Positions 25,375-35,107 of a stretch of 64,000 nucleotides of DNA are shown piece after piece. The notes under the pieces are model-generated. The model searched no databases. It was given only the letters and a program-made list of their open reading frames with translations, and was not told the DNA's origin. Numbering within the stretch: position 1 is the stretch's first letter; each line of letters starts with the position of its first letter. A program made the position numbers and the translations under genes. Source of the DNA: JABWBD01 sp040768665 (GTDB lineage: Bacteria; Planctomycetota; Planctomycetia; Pirellulales; Thermoguttaceae); contig JAXGMN010000057.1 in NCBI GenBank assembly GCA_040768665.1, positions 16,111-80,110 of the forward strand, in the 5' to 3' direction.

Positions 25375-26505
25375 ATGGGCGAACGCATCCGCCACATGCT
25401 GGTCAAAGAGTTTATCCAGGTCTTTCGCGACCCTCGGATGCGGATGGTGATCTTCGTCATCCCGATCGTTCAGACCATGGTGATTGGCTATGCCGTAACG
25501 ACCGACATCCGCGACGTCCGCATGGCCGTGCTCGACCGCGACCAAAGCACGGCGAGCCGCGAACTGATCGCTCGCTTCGTCGATTCGGGCTACTTCGACG
25601 TTGTCGAATACACCCAAACCGACGACCGGGCTGCCGAGCTTATCGACCGGGGCGCGGTGTCCGCTGCGATCCGCATCCACCACGGGTTCGAGGCGGACCT
25701 GCGATCCGGACGTACCGCACGGCTGCAAGTCGTCGTTGACGGCACCGACTCCAATACTGCGGGAATCGTTCTGGGCTACGTCAGCAAAATCGCCGCGGAC
25801 TACTCGACGCGAGTCCTCGTCGAGCGGCTCGAACGCTCGCTTGGCGGCATAAGGCATCCCGGGCGGGTGGTGCTGGTTACCCGCGCATGGTTCAATGAAA
25901 ATCTCGAAAGCCGAAACTACTTCGTTCCCGGCGTGATCGTCATCGTCGTGTCTCTCGTCACGCTGCTGTTGACCAGTATGGCGGTCGTCCGCGAAAAAGA
26001 GATCGGTACGATGGAACAGATCATGGTCTCGCCGATCAAGCCGCTGGAGTTCATTCTCGGCAAGACAGTCCCTTTCGCGATCATCGGATTTGTCGATGTT
26101 ATTCTGGTCACGGTGGTAGGAGCGTTTTGGTTCGAGGTGCCGGTCCGCGGAAGCGTCGTCCTCTTGCTGCTGGGTACCGGACTCTATCTGCTGACCACGC
26201 TCGGCATCGGCCTGTTGATCTCCACCGTCAGCCAGACGCAGCAGCAGGCGATGATGACGACCTTCTTCTTCTTTTTTCCCGCCATGCTCCTCTCCGGCTT
26301 CGTGTTCCCAATCGCCAACATGCCCGAGGTGATCCAGTGGTTCACCTATATCAATCCGCTTCGATACTTTCTGGTGATCGTCCGAAGCATCTTCTTGAAA
26401 GGCGTGGGCCTGGACATTCTTTGGCCGCAGATGGCCGCGCTGGCGGTGATGGGCACGAGCGTGATCTGGTTCGTTTCGCAGCGGTTCAAGAAAACGATGG
26501 CGTGA
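25375..26505 (+). CDS. ABC-2 type permease (YbhS/YbhR-like, second)
   Basis: A paralogue of the preceding permease with the same layout and 376 aa (MVIFVIPIVQTMVIGYAVTT, GTMEQIMVSPIKPLEFILGK, SGFVFPIANMPEVIQWF). It begins two bases after the upstream stop. The pair with two ATPases and a fusion protein makes a complete exporter like E. coli YbhGFSR, with the outer-membrane partner not encoded here. Confidence 0.9.
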   Translation: MGERIRHMLVKEFIQVFRDPRMRMVIFVIPIVQTMVIGYAVTTDIRDVRMAVLDRDQSTASRELIARFVDSGYFDVVEYTQTDDRAAELIDRGAVSAAIRIHHGFEADLRSGRTARLQVVVDGTDSNTAGIVLGYVSKIAADYSTRVLVERLERSLGGIRHPGRVVLVTRAWFNENLESRNYFVPGVIVIVVSLVTLLLTSMAVVREKEIGTMEQIMVSPIKPLEFILGKTVPFAIIGFVDVILVTVVGAFWFEVPVRGSVVLLLLGTGLYLLTTLGIGLLISTVSQTQQQAMMTTFFFFFPAMLLSGFVFPIANMPEVIQWFTYINPLRYFLVIVRSIFLKGVGLDILWPQMAALAVMGTSVIWFVSQRFKKTMA

Positions 26506-26526
26506 AAGAGCAGAGCTGCCTTCCGC

Positions 26527-27084
26527 CTACTCCTTCCGGCCGATTCCCAGTTCGTCTGCATGGGGCTTCAGGGCATCGATGACGAACCGGACGTGTTCGT
26601 CGAGGTCGACGCCCAGGATCTCCACGCTGCTTCGGATGATTTCGCGGTCCACCTTGGCGGCGAACGCCTTATCCTTGAGCTTCTTCTTGACGCTCTTCGG
26701 TTCCAGCGTGGCGATACCGTCGGGGCGGACCAGGCAGCAGGCGACGATGAATCCAGCCAGCTCATCGCAGGCCAACAGTGCCCTGTCCATCGGCGTCTTC
26801 GGCGGCAGTCCCCACTTGGTCTGGTGGAACGACACGGCATAGGCAATCTCCTCCTCGCCTTGTTCCCGCAGCCAGTCCACGATCCGCTTGGGATGCTCCT
26901 CCGGCCACTGATCGTAATCCGCATCGTGCAGCAGGCCGGCGATGGCCCACACCTCAGGTTGGCCGCCGTACTTCAACGCGGCCGCGCGCATCACGATTTC
27001 GACAGCGCGGGCGTGCCCCAACAACGAGGGATTGTTCGTCCATGCATGAAGCTGTTGAAGAGCTTGATCGTGGGTGATGGACAT
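26527..27084 (-). CDS. HD-domain (HDIG-type) hydrolase
   Basis: A protein of 185 aa with an HD phosphohydrolase domain: His in LLGHARAVEIVM, the HD pair in AGLLHDADYDQW, and a later conserved Asp in ALLACDELAGFI. Such proteins hydrolyse nucleotides or phosphoesters; the substrate here is unknown. The ATG at 27084 follows CAGGAG with good spacing. It converges on the exporter operon, 21 bp away. Confidence 0.82.
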   Translation of the reverse strand: MSITHDQALQQLHAWTNNPSLLGHARAVEIVMRAAALKYGGQPEVWAIAGLLHDADYDQWPEEHPKRIVDWLREQGEEEIAYAVSFHQTKWGLPPKTPMDRALLACDELAGFIVACCLVRPDGIATLEPKSVKKKLKDKAFAAKVDREIIRSSVEILGVDLDEHVRFVIDALKPHADELGIGRKE

Positions 27085-27239
27085 TGCGAAACTCCTGAAC
27101 CGTCGACTCCGCCTTGGTCGCCGGCCGATAGGGGAAGAAGACCAACATCGATGTCGCCCATTTTATCAGGAGAATGGAGCTGGCGGTAGCTCAGCGACGT
27201 GGGCTGGAACTGCAGCCCGCACTACCCTGGCATACGCAT

Positions 27240-28358
27240 TCATCCTTCCTCTCTTAGCAGGGCCACGAGATTGGCGAGAAACAGACGGTTGTCGCACTGG
27301 AGATACTCGAGCGTTCCACCCATCCGGTAAAAACTCTTGCAGTAGCGGAGATAGTACGCCGGGTGGTCTTTCGGCGGTTCGCCGGCCGACCAATTCCAAC
27401 CGCCGCCCGACTGAATGTCGACGATCACAATCCGGTGGTCGTGGAGAAACGGGCGCCCGTCGAGTCGGCGGAGGTTGTTCGCGGCGCTGAACGCCTTTTC
27501 GAAAACCTGGGGGCTCATAATGGCCGAACCAACGGAGAGATAGACGCCGCCGTCCAATCGATCGACGCTGTGGGCGAAAACACGGGCGTCAGTCGCTGCC
27601 GCGCGGCCGATCGCACCGCCGTGGTAGAGCGGATGGTTGACGATGATGTCGTAGCCGATCCCGGGATGCACCGTGAGCGGGACACGATGGCGGCTGGCCG
27701 AACCAAGGATGGAGTGGCGGCGAAACGGGTGCTTGATCTCGTGATGGCCCGGTTGGAGTTTGAAGTGCTCGATTGTCCAGAGCAGATCCGCCCGAGCGGC
27801 GGTGAGTTCGTGGGCGGGATTGTCACGGATGGCGCCACGAAGTTGATCGGCCCCGGGGATCTCAATCGCATCGGTTTCGATCAGGCGGCCGATTGCTTCG
27901 CCGAATCCCAGCCCTTCGGCAGCACCGACGATCACGGCCAGGTTGATCCAGCGGCCGGTTTCATCCCAACTTCCGAACCGGCCGACCGGGGCATTTTCAC
28001 GGACCGATTCCCCCGACTCGCCGAGGAAGGCAAATTCCCAATCATGAATGACACCGGCTCCCTGAGTGGCCAGGTGCGTCACCCAGCCGTTCTCGATCAG
28101 CCAGTTGACAAGCAGCCCGCAACAGTTTTTCACCAGGTGCGCGCCATAAGTCAGCATGACCGACGCTCCCTGCTGCCTTGCCTTGCGAAAGTTCGCCGCG
28201 AGTGCCTCGATCTGCCGCGTTAGTTCCGGCGGAGCCGCAGGCGGGGGAGCCGAGGGATCAGCGGCTTCTTCCTCGATCCGTGTGATATGGAGACGCTCGC
28301 TGAGCGGAAATACTTCGAGTCGTTTCGGGTCGATCTTTGGGTAGGGCAAAGCGGTCAT
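27240..28358 (-). CDS. conserved protein of unknown function, coupled to DJ-1/PfpI gene
   Basis: A protein of 372 aa without signal peptide. Conserved-looking stretches are ASVMLTYGAHLVKNCCGLLV, THLATQGAGVIHDWEFAFLG, HPGIGYDIIVNHPLYHGGAI and HRIVIVDIQSGGGWNWSAG. The second resembles the TxGAxxxHD segment of deoxyhypusine-synthase-like proteins, but I cannot assign a family firmly. The ATG at 28358 overlaps the upstream DJ-1 stop by four bases (ATGA), so the two are translationally coupled. The longer in-frame extension upstream is antisense noise. Confidence 0.72.
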   Translation of the reverse strand: MTALPYPKIDPKRLEVFPLSERLHITRIEEEAADPSAPPPAAPPELTRQIEALAANFRKARQQGASVMLTYGAHLVKNCCGLLVNWLIENGWVTHLATQGAGVIHDWEFAFLGESGESVRENAPVGRFGSWDETGRWINLAVIVGAAEGLGFGEAIGRLIETDAIEIPGADQLRGAIRDNPAHELTAARADLLWTIEHFKLQPGHHEIKHPFRRHSILGSASRHRVPLTVHPGIGYDIIVNHPLYHGGAIGRAAATDARVFAHSVDRLDGGVYLSVGSAIMSPQVFEKAFSAANNLRRLDGRPFLHDHRIVIVDIQSGGGWNWSAGEPPKDHPAYYLRYCKSFYRMGGTLEYLQCDNRLFLANLVALLREEG

Positions 28359-29047
28359 CCTTTCGGCGCAGCGATCTTCTTGAGCTGCTCGATAAAGACC
28401 TTCATGAAGGGGGTGCCGTAGTCGTGCCAGGTGCCCGCACTGATGAGATTGCCGTCGATCACACACGGTTCGTTGATAAACGTACCGCCGAACTGGGTAA
28501 CGTCGAGCGCGCACTTGCCAACCGTGGTCATCTTGCGGCCTTTCAACACGCCGGCCGCGGCAACGATCTCGACCCCATGGCAAACGACGGCCACCGGCTT
28601 GTCGGCTTCGAAGAAGTGGCGAGTGATCCGCATCAGGTCCTTGTCGTACCGAAGATACTCCGGTGCTCGCCCGCCGGAAAGGAACAGTCCGGCGTACTCG
28701 GACGGATCCACGTCTCGGAATGCGACTTCCGCCTTGATATGGTATCCGGGGCGCTCCTGGGTAATGTCCCAAGGGATGTTGGCATCGGGCGGTACTTCGT
28801 GGGTGACCATGTGGTACATGCGGGCCTCGGGGCCGGCCACCACGACCTTGTAGCCCTCCTCGGCAAGTCGGAAGAACGGGTAAAGGGTATCGACGACTTC
28901 CGTCGCATCGCCGATGGGCATCAGGACCTTCGCCTGCGGTTTCTGGCCTTCGGCGGCTGTCACGGCGCTGCCCGCCATCCAGGTGACTGCGGCAGGGCCG
29001 GCGGCGAGGAGTTGGCACATCGCGCGGCGGGAGATGCGAGTTGTCAT
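28355..29047 (-). CDS. exported DJ-1/PfpI-family protein
   Basis: A protein of 230 aa. A twin-arginine-like N terminus (MTTRISRRAMCQLLAAGPAA) precedes a DJ-1/PfpI domain with the nucleophile elbow AVVCHGVEIVAAAG and the region AGLFLSGGRAPEYL. Family members include glyoxalases, deglycases and amidotransferase-like proteins; the activity here is unknown. The ATG at 29047 has CAGGAG upstream. The downstream unknown gene overlaps its stop codon. Confidence 0.85.
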   Translation of the reverse strand: MTTRISRRAMCQLLAAGPAAVTWMAGSAVTAAEGQKPQAKVLMPIGDATEVVDTLYPFFRLAEEGYKVVVAGPEARMYHMVTHEVPPDANIPWDITQERPGYHIKAEVAFRDVDPSEYAGLFLSGGRAPEYLRYDKDLMRITRHFFEADKPVAVVCHGVEIVAAAGVLKGRKMTTVGKCALDVTQFGGTFINEPCVIDGNLISAGTWHDYGTPFMKVFIEQLKKIAAPKG

Positions 29048-29084
29048 ACAAGAACACTCCTGAGAATAGAGAAATTGTGGACTC

Positions 29085-29120
29085 AAAAAATGGCCGGCCG
29101 GCTTTTCTTGGGGGGCCGGC
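29085..29120 (-). terminator. rho-independent terminator after the DUF1570 gene
   Basis: On the minus strand, GCCGGCC pairs with GGCCGGC across a short loop and is followed by a run of six T (plus-strand A-run 29085-29090). It lies about 170 bp beyond the DUF1570 stop and just before the DJ-1 ribosome-binding site. Confidence 0.55.
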
Positions 29121-29291
29121 GAGCGGCCCGGCGAAAATCGCTGCACCAGAAATCGCGACCGCGATCCAGCATACACTGCCCGCGGGACGACGCCAAGCAT
29201 CGAAGGAAACATTCGCGTAGGTATCTTGCGCTGAGAGGCCAATTGCTCAGCGATAGGAACAAAGCGGACCATGCTGCTGGAGTCGTGAAGG

Positions 29292-30710
29292 CTATTGGTG
29301 AAGCGCTCGGGCGGCTCGTTCCGCCAGGGCCCGGTTGGCAAATGCGCGGATGCTGAACCGGGCGGTTGCCCGTTCCTGCGGCGTCAACTGGACGACGGTT
29401 TCCTGCTGCCATTGACGAATCGACGCGGGCGACAATGCGACGATCCACGAGCGCCGGAGTTGCGTTTCGATGACTCCCACGTAATGGGTTTGATTGGCGA
29501 TCGGATCGACGTAAGGCAACGTTTTGAGATAGTCCGTCAGGGCGTTTTCGATTGCACCGAAATCCGGGCCAAAATGCTTGGCAAATAGTCCCGCACCGTC
29601 GATCTCATCGCCTTCCAGAGGTCCGATCCGGCTCACCTCGCGCAAGTAATCGAAGAACTGCTCGGGCCGGCGCTTCGTCAGATAGTGCGTCAGAGCCCAG
29701 GCGGCGGCGTAGCCGGTGGAATCGAGTTGGTCGGACTCGACGGTCTGCCGCACCAGCCCGCCGCCGGACTGGCCGAGCGGACGCTGCTTGAGCGATTCGA
29801 CCAGGCTGTGCATTCGCAGATCGTTCACGAGGCCCACGCCCTTCCAGCGAGCCCGGTCGCCGGTGCTCGTGGGCGCCATGTATTCGGCCAGTCCCTCGCT
29901 GATCCACATCGGCCATTCGGACAATCGCTGCTGCACGCCGATGTTGTGCAGGATCTGGTGGACGCCTTCGTGGGCGATCGTCGAGATTGACTGCTTCACG
30001 GCCAGTTCCGGCGCCACCTCGGCCATCTTCGACTGCTCGTACATGACGATGTAGTTGTTGACGGCGTTGTAGTATGCGACGACGCCTTCGCCCATTTCAT
30101 GGTACGCGTCGAACTCCTCCTCAGTGCGAAACATCACGACGACCAACGGCACCTCGGGATCGTGCACGTCGAGCTTCTGCCGTTTGCAGTAGGCGAGCAG
30201 GCTGGGATACATCGTTTCCAGCAGGCGACTCGTCGCGCGGTAGAAGGCGTCGCTCGAGTTGTACACGTACACGTAGCGCCGCGTCTTCCGTGTTTGGAAG
30301 TCCTTGAATGTGCCTGCCGTCAGTTCGGCGATCATCTCGTCTTGCGTGGCCGGTACGAAGGGTCGATCGGTCTCGGCGGCTTCTTCGCGCGAGACCGACG
30401 CCACTCGTCCGTTGGGCAGCATGACGACCAGTCGGTCGCCGACTTCCACGAGAATCCTGCCCACGACGGGCCCATCATTCGGTCCGCGAACCTGCACGAC
30501 ACGACCATCGCCCGACTTGGGCGGGGCCTGCGGGACTTCGAGTCCGAAATCGGCCGGGTCCGCCTGCGGCAATACCTGCTGAGCGAGGGCGGCGTCGCTC
30601 ACCGCCAAGATCATCGCCGCGGCAAGCAAAAGGATCGCAGCCAATATCTGCGATCTCGCCGGCGCTGCTGAGAATAAAGGACAATGAATAACAGCAGGGG
30701 GAGTTTTCAT
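29292..30710 (-). CDS. DUF1570-type secreted protein with gluzincin-like motif
   Basis: A protein of 472 aa. The N-terminal signal peptide (SQILAAILLLAAAMILAVS) indicates export. The motif STIAHEGVHQILHNIG, followed by SEWPMWISEGLAEYMAP, is a HExxH-like arrangement (HEGVH) with a downstream Glu, as seen in DUF1570 and other gluzincin-fold proteins. This suggests a metallopeptidase-related domain. The ATG at 30710 is chosen because GAGG lies six bases upstream; an ATG at 30722 is possible. DUF1570 proteins are typical of planctomycetes. Confidence 0.8.
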   Translation of the reverse strand: MKTPPAVIHCPLFSAAPARSQILAAILLLAAAMILAVSDAALAQQVLPQADPADFGLEVPQAPPKSGDGRVVQVRGPNDGPVVGRILVEVGDRLVVMLPNGRVASVSREEAAETDRPFVPATQDEMIAELTAGTFKDFQTRKTRRYVYVYNSSDAFYRATSRLLETMYPSLLAYCKRQKLDVHDPEVPLVVVMFRTEEEFDAYHEMGEGVVAYYNAVNNYIVMYEQSKMAEVAPELAVKQSISTIAHEGVHQILHNIGVQQRLSEWPMWISEGLAEYMAPTSTGDRARWKGVGLVNDLRMHSLVESLKQRPLGQSGGGLVRQTVESDQLDSTGYAAAWALTHYLTKRRPEQFFDYLREVSRIGPLEGDEIDGAGLFAKHFGPDFGAIENALTDYLKTLPYVDPIANQTHYVGVIETQLRRSWIVALSPASIRQWQQETVVQLTPQERATARFSIRAFANRALAERAARALHQ

Positions 30711-30800
30711 AGAAAGCCTCATGCTTGTCCGGGCACAATCGGGCGTTGTCCAACGGCGGGTCTAAGGGAAATCGAGACGCGGGGCAAGGTCAGCACGTGG

Positions 30801-32498
30801 TCAGTCTCGTGCGGCCGGCCCGGCGGCCTTGCCACGGACCGCGGGATCATGCACGCCGACGAACGGGCCATCGGGCAAACGGTGGATGGCCTGGCAGACG
30901 CCGAAGTTGCTGCGGATCACTCGGTGGCCTCGCTTTTCGAGCGCCGCTACCAGGCGTGCATCCATGCTTTGCTGCACTCTGAGTTGGTCGGGCCGCCACT
31001 GGTGATGCACGCGGAGGCCGCCGACCGCATCAGCCAGGGGCCGGTCCAGGTCGAGTCGGTACACCAGCGCCATGACCACTTGGGAAATGATCGTGGGCCC
31101 GCCGGCCGCACCGACGGTGAGGATCGGCTCTCCATCTTCGAGAACGATGGTGGGGCTCATGCTCGACAAGGGCCGTTTTCCAGGCCCGACGGCGTTCGCC
31201 TCGGCGCCGAGGAGCCCGGCGGAATTGGGCACGCCGGGTGCGATCGAGAAGTCGTCCATCTCGTTGTTCAAGACAACGCCCGTGCCGGGTACGACGACCT
31301 TCGAGCCGTACGTGGTGTTGATTGTGGCGGTGATGCCTACCCAGTTGCCTTCCGCGTCGGCTGCGGCGATGTGAGTGGTATGCCGGCCGAAGTGGTCGGT
31401 ATCCGCGGCCGGTGGTTCCCCGTGCGTCGGCACCTCCGTGGCGTGGTCCGGGTCGATCTCGCCGGCCAGACGAGCGGCATACTGCTTGTCGAGCAACCCC
31501 CGAGGCACGCTTGCAAACTGCGGATCGCCCAGCCAGTATGCCCGATCGGCGAAGGCCCGTTTCATCGCCTCCGCGATGAGGTGATAGAACTGTGCGGGAT
31601 CCTTCGCGTAGACGGCCTTGAGATCGAATCGCTCCAGGATGCTGAGGATCTGGGCGACGTGCAGCCCTCCCGAACTCGGTGGCGGAAAGCCGACGAGCGT
31701 GTAGCCGCGGTACGTGGTGCGAAGCGGCTCGCGGTCCTGCGGCCGGTAGGCGGCCAGGTCGTCGTCGGCGATCAGGCCGCCGTGGTTCGCCATCCAGGCG
31801 TCCAACTTCTCGGCAAACGGTCCCCGGTAGAACCAGCCGATGCCTTCCGCCGCAATCGCCCGGTAGGTACGTGCCAGATCGGGCTGCCGGAATCGTTCGC
31901 CCGGCTCGCGCTTCGATCCGTCGGGCTTCAGGAAGACTGCCCGCGAGCCCTCGAAGCGAGCGAACGTCTCGGACAGCCTGTTGATTCGCGTTGCGGAGGA
32001 CTCGTCGAGCAGGTAGCCTTCTTCGGCAACCTTCGCCGCCCTCGCCAGGGCATCACGGAGCGCCATGCGCCCGTAGCGGCGCGCGGCCAGATCGTAAGCC
32101 GCCAGGGCCCCGGGTACCCCGGAGGCCAATGGCCCCGTTTGGCTCCATTGGGGCTGCGGCTTTCCCTCTTGGAGGAACATGTCACGGCAGGCTCCGATCG
32201 GTGCGACTTCGCGGCCATCGATGGCGATCTCGCGGCCGTCGGCAAGACGCATGAGGATAAAGCACCCGCCGCCGATCCCCGAATTATGGCCGTCGACGAC
32301 GCCGAGCATGAGCGCCGCCGCAATCGCCGCATCGACCGCGTTTCCGCCGCGTTCGAGCGCGTACACCCCGGAATCCGTTGCCGCCGGATGCACCGTGGCC
32401 ACCATACCCCCCCGAGAATCGCCAGGTTCGGCCGCGCAAGGGCTCGGCAGAACTGAAAGCACGGCAGCGATCACCAGTATTACCGAAACAATTCGCAT
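30801..32498 (-). CDS. ggt: gamma-glutamyltranspeptidase
   Basis: A secreted N-terminal-nucleophile hydrolase, 565 aa, that cleaves gamma-glutamyl bonds such as those in glutathione. A signal peptide (RIVSVILVIAAVLSVLPSPC) precedes the large subunit (ALERGGNAVDAAIAAALMLG, GIGGGCFILMR). Autocleavage should occur before the catalytic Thr in FGRHTTHIAAAD. The small subunit contains NNEMDDFSIAPGVPN and GPGKRPLSSMSPTIV. The ATG at 32498 has GGAG upstream; the longer in-frame start lacks homology. Confidence 0.92.
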   Translation of the reverse strand: MRIVSVILVIAAVLSVLPSPCAAEPGDSRGGMVATVHPAATDSGVYALERGGNAVDAAIAAALMLGVVDGHNSGIGGGCFILMRLADGREIAIDGREVAPIGACRDMFLQEGKPQPQWSQTGPLASGVPGALAAYDLAARRYGRMALRDALARAAKVAEEGYLLDESSATRINRLSETFARFEGSRAVFLKPDGSKREPGERFRQPDLARTYRAIAAEGIGWFYRGPFAEKLDAWMANHGGLIADDDLAAYRPQDREPLRTTYRGYTLVGFPPPSSGGLHVAQILSILERFDLKAVYAKDPAQFYHLIAEAMKRAFADRAYWLGDPQFASVPRGLLDKQYAARLAGEIDPDHATEVPTHGEPPAADTDHFGRHTTHIAAADAEGNWVGITATINTTYGSKVVVPGTGVVLNNEMDDFSIAPGVPNSAGLLGAEANAVGPGKRPLSSMSPTIVLEDGEPILTVGAAGGPTIISQVVMALVYRLDLDRPLADAVGGLRVHHQWRPDQLRVQQSMDARLVAALEKRGHRVIRSNFGVCQAIHRLPDGPFVGVHDPAVRGKAAGPAARD

Positions 32499-32882
32499 CG
32501 GGTTGGCTCCATCAGGTCGGTCGACTCGACGGCAGGCACATCTGCTTCTGAAAGGCAGTCCATCGTTTACCCGGAGCATACCACCGTCGTCCGCAGCGTT
32601 CAACGCCGTCCCGGACGGCCCATCGGCTGCTGGGCAGATATGTAGACACCAGTTTAGTATTCTTGGTCATCATGATCTATACGGCGCAAATCGGCAGGTG
32701 TTTGTTAGGCCAGGGCGGGAAAGACTTCCTGGGGGCGGCGATTCCGGCGGGGACGGCTGGGAAATGCGATCGCACGACGAGAAACTCGCACTCGGAACCC
32801 TAAGGCGGAAGGGGAGTTGCGTGCGGTGGCCTGAAGAATCTAGAATTAAAAAACTTCCGGCCGAGGCGACGGAGGCGGCACC
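32499..32882. other. divergent intergenic region
   Basis: A gap of 384 bp between ggt and the radical SAM gene, presumably holding both promoters. I see no gene, repeat or convincing promoter match. Confidence 0.35.
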
Positions 32883-34112
32883 GTGCCGCGCCGCCTCGCC
32901 CTGCCTACTGAGACGGTTTTCTTCATGCTCGCTCGCCTCGCGTATCGACTGGCCACCGAAATCTCGCCGCGTCTGGCCCTCAAGGCCGGCTACCTGTGGG
33001 CGTACAAGGGAATGGGCGCCGTCAAGGCTTACAAGCGGCGAGTCCGCCGCGGCGAGTTGTTTCCGCCGTTTCTTTTCCTCGCGCTGACCAGTGCCTGCAA
33101 TCTTCGCTGTCACGGCTGCTGGATCGAAAGCGAGGGCAAAGTCGACCAGCTTTCGCTGGACGATATCCAGCGCGTCATTTCCGCCGGTAAGCAGCAGCGG
33201 AGTTATTTCTACACATTGCTGGGCGGGGAGCCGATGCTCTACCGGCGCCTCTGGGAGATCGTCGAGCGGCATCCCGAATGCTATTTCCAAATCATTACCA
33301 ATGGGATGTTCTTTACGGAGGAAGTTGTCGCCCGCATTCGCCGCGCGGGAAACGTGACGCCGCTGGTCAGCATCGACGGATTTCAGCAAGAGAACGACGC
33401 TCGCCGGGGCGAAGGAGTTTTCGAACAGGCGATCCAAGGGCTCGGCCGCCTTCAGAGGCAGAAGATCCTCTTCGGCGTCGCGACGACCGTAACGGGGTCC
33501 AATCTCGAAGAAGTGGTGACCGACGAATACGTCCAAGATTTCATCGATCGCGGCGCGATGTACTTGTGGTATTATGTCTATCGCCCGGTCGGCGCGGATC
33601 CCAGCCCGCAATTCTGCGTGTCGCGGGAACAGATGCTCGAGCTTCGGCGGCGTCTGCTCGAGCTTCGGCGCAAGCATCCGATCATTCTGATCGACACGTA
33701 TTGGAACGCCCGGGGCGAGGCCGTCTGCCCGGCGGCGCTCGGCCTGGGGTTTCATATCGGTCCGAAAGGAAGCATTGAGCCCTGCCCGCCGCTTTCGTTC
33801 GCTTGCGAATCCATCCGGCAGGACGGCGAAGTGTTCGACGCGATCAACCGGAGCGACTTCCTCCGGGGCTTTCAAGACTTCGTTCACAAGCGGACGCGGG
33901 GATGCGTCATCCTGGAACGCCCGCAGGAACTGGCGGCATTCCTGCAGGACAAGGGCGCCGACGACACCAGCGGCCGCGATGCGCTGGCCGAACTGAGTGG
34001 ATCGCAGGCGCGAACGAGCCATCATCTCCCCGGCGAGGAGATCCCCGAAGATTTCTGGTTCTACCGGATGCTGAAGAAACAGTTGTTCTTCGGAATGGGC
34101 GGCTACGGCTAG
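32883..34112 (+). CDS. radical SAM protein with C-terminal cysteine-rich segment
   Basis: A protein of 409 aa. The [4Fe-4S]/SAM motif is TSACNLRCHGCWIES (CxxxCxxC), followed by LGGEPMLYRRLWE and QIITNGMFF, the typical GGEP and strand motifs. C-terminal cysteines (EAVCPAALGLGF, GSIEPCPPLSFACES) suggest a SPASM-like auxiliary cluster. Such enzymes modify peptides, lipids or cofactors; the substrate is unknown. The GTG start at 32883 is supported by GGAGG seven bases upstream. It converges on the epimerase gene with only 14 bp between stops. Confidence 0.85.
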   Translation: MPRRLALPTETVFFMLARLAYRLATEISPRLALKAGYLWAYKGMGAVKAYKRRVRRGELFPPFLFLALTSACNLRCHGCWIESEGKVDQLSLDDIQRVISAGKQQRSYFYTLLGGEPMLYRRLWEIVERHPECYFQIITNGMFFTEEVVARIRRAGNVTPLVSIDGFQQENDARRGEGVFEQAIQGLGRLQRQKILFGVATTVTGSNLEEVVTDEYVQDFIDRGAMYLWYYVYRPVGADPSPQFCVSREQMLELRRRLLELRRKHPIILIDTYWNARGEAVCPAALGLGFHIGPKGSIEPCPPLSFACESIRQDGEVFDAINRSDFLRGFQDFVHKRTRGCVILERPQELAAFLQDKGADDTSGRDALAELSGSQARTSHHLPGEEIPEDFWFYRMLKKQLFFGMGGYG

Positions 34113-34126
34113 AACCGCGTCCGCCT

Positions 34127-35107
34127 TCATACGTTGTAGAGTGCGGGCTTGTAAAGTTCTGCGTGGTCTCGGACGAACCCGATGGCGCGGCACAGTCCTT
34201 CTTCCAAGGAGACGCGGGGCTCCCAACCCAGGAGTTGCCGCGCCTTGCCGGAATTGCAGATGAGCTGCATGACTTCGCTCTTTGGCGGACGCACCCTCTC
34301 GGCGTCGCAGACGATATTCGCCTGCGAGCCGGCCAACCGGGCGATTTTCCGAGCCAGTTCGCCGACGGAGATTCCCAAGCCGCAGCCGAGGTTCACGACC
34401 TGTCCGACCGCCTGCTCGGATCGGGCCGCCGCCAGGAAACCGGCCACGGTGTCTTCGACGTAAGTCAGGTCGCGAACCGGCGACAGCGAGCCCAATTGGA
34501 TTTCGGGAAAACCTGCCACGGCTTGGCTGGCCACGGTGGGAACAACGGCGCGCGCGGATTGCCGGGGACCGAACGTATTGAAGGGCCGGACCGTCACCAC
34601 CGGCAGGCCGAACGAGAGGCAATAGCTCTCCGCCATCTTGTCCGCACCGATCTTACTCGCCGCGTAGGGCGATTGCGCCTGGAGCGGGTGATTCTCATCG
34701 ATCGGAACGTATCGGGCCGTGCCGTAAGCTTCCGAAGTCGACGTATGCACGACTTTTCCAACGCCTTCATCGAGCGATGCCTGAAGCACGTTCAGTGTGC
34801 CCTGGACGTTCACGCTGACGTATTGCGCCGCGGCGACGTAGGAATAGGGAATTCCGATCAAGGCAGCCAGGTGAAATACGGCGTCTACGCCTCTTACCGC
34901 GGACCGCACGAAGAAAGGATCTTGGATATCACCGGCGACGACCTCAACGGCCGAGCGGGTCTTTTCATCGAGCAATTCCAGATTGCCGTGCGAGTTGCGG
35001 CTATTGTAGCGGACCATGGCCCGCACACCGATCCCTTCGGCCAGCAGCAACTCGACCAGATGACTCCCAATGAATCCTCCCGCCCCGGTGATGAGAGCTC
35101 GTTTCAT
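34127..35107 (-). CDS. NAD-dependent sugar epimerase/4,6-dehydratase
   Basis: An extended SDR enzyme of 326 aa: Rossmann motif TGAGGFIGSHL, catalytic STSEAYG and YAASK, then RPFNTFGPRQSARAVVPTV. It resembles LegB-type/UDP-GlcNAc or GDP-mannose 4,6-dehydratases, providing nucleotide-sugar precursors for surface polysaccharide. The product cannot be fixed from sequence. The ATG at 35107 has no strong Shine-Dalgarno. It lies downstream of the initiating transferase on the same strand, across a 630-bp gap. Confidence 0.85.
   Translation of the reverse strand: MKRALITGAGGFIGSHLVELLLAEGIGVRAMVRYNSRNSHGNLELLDEKTRSAVEVVAGDIQDPFFVRSAVRGVDAVFHLAALIGIPYSYVAAAQYVSVNVQGTLNVLQASLDEGVGKVVHTSTSEAYGTARYVPIDENHPLQAQSPYAASKIGADKMAESYCLSFGLPVVTVRPFNTFGPRQSARAVVPTVASQAVAGFPEIQLGSLSPVRDLTYVEDTVAGFLAAARSEQAVGQVVNLGCGLGISVGELARKIARLAGSQANIVCDAERVRPPKSEVMQLICNSGKARQLLGWEPRVSLEEGLCRAIGFVRDHAELYKPALYNV

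Noticed and set aside
30684..32456. A 590-codon plus-strand frame opposite ggt
   Set aside because: It is a GC-rich antisense shadow with no domain; the minus strand encodes a complete gamma-glutamyltranspeptidase.
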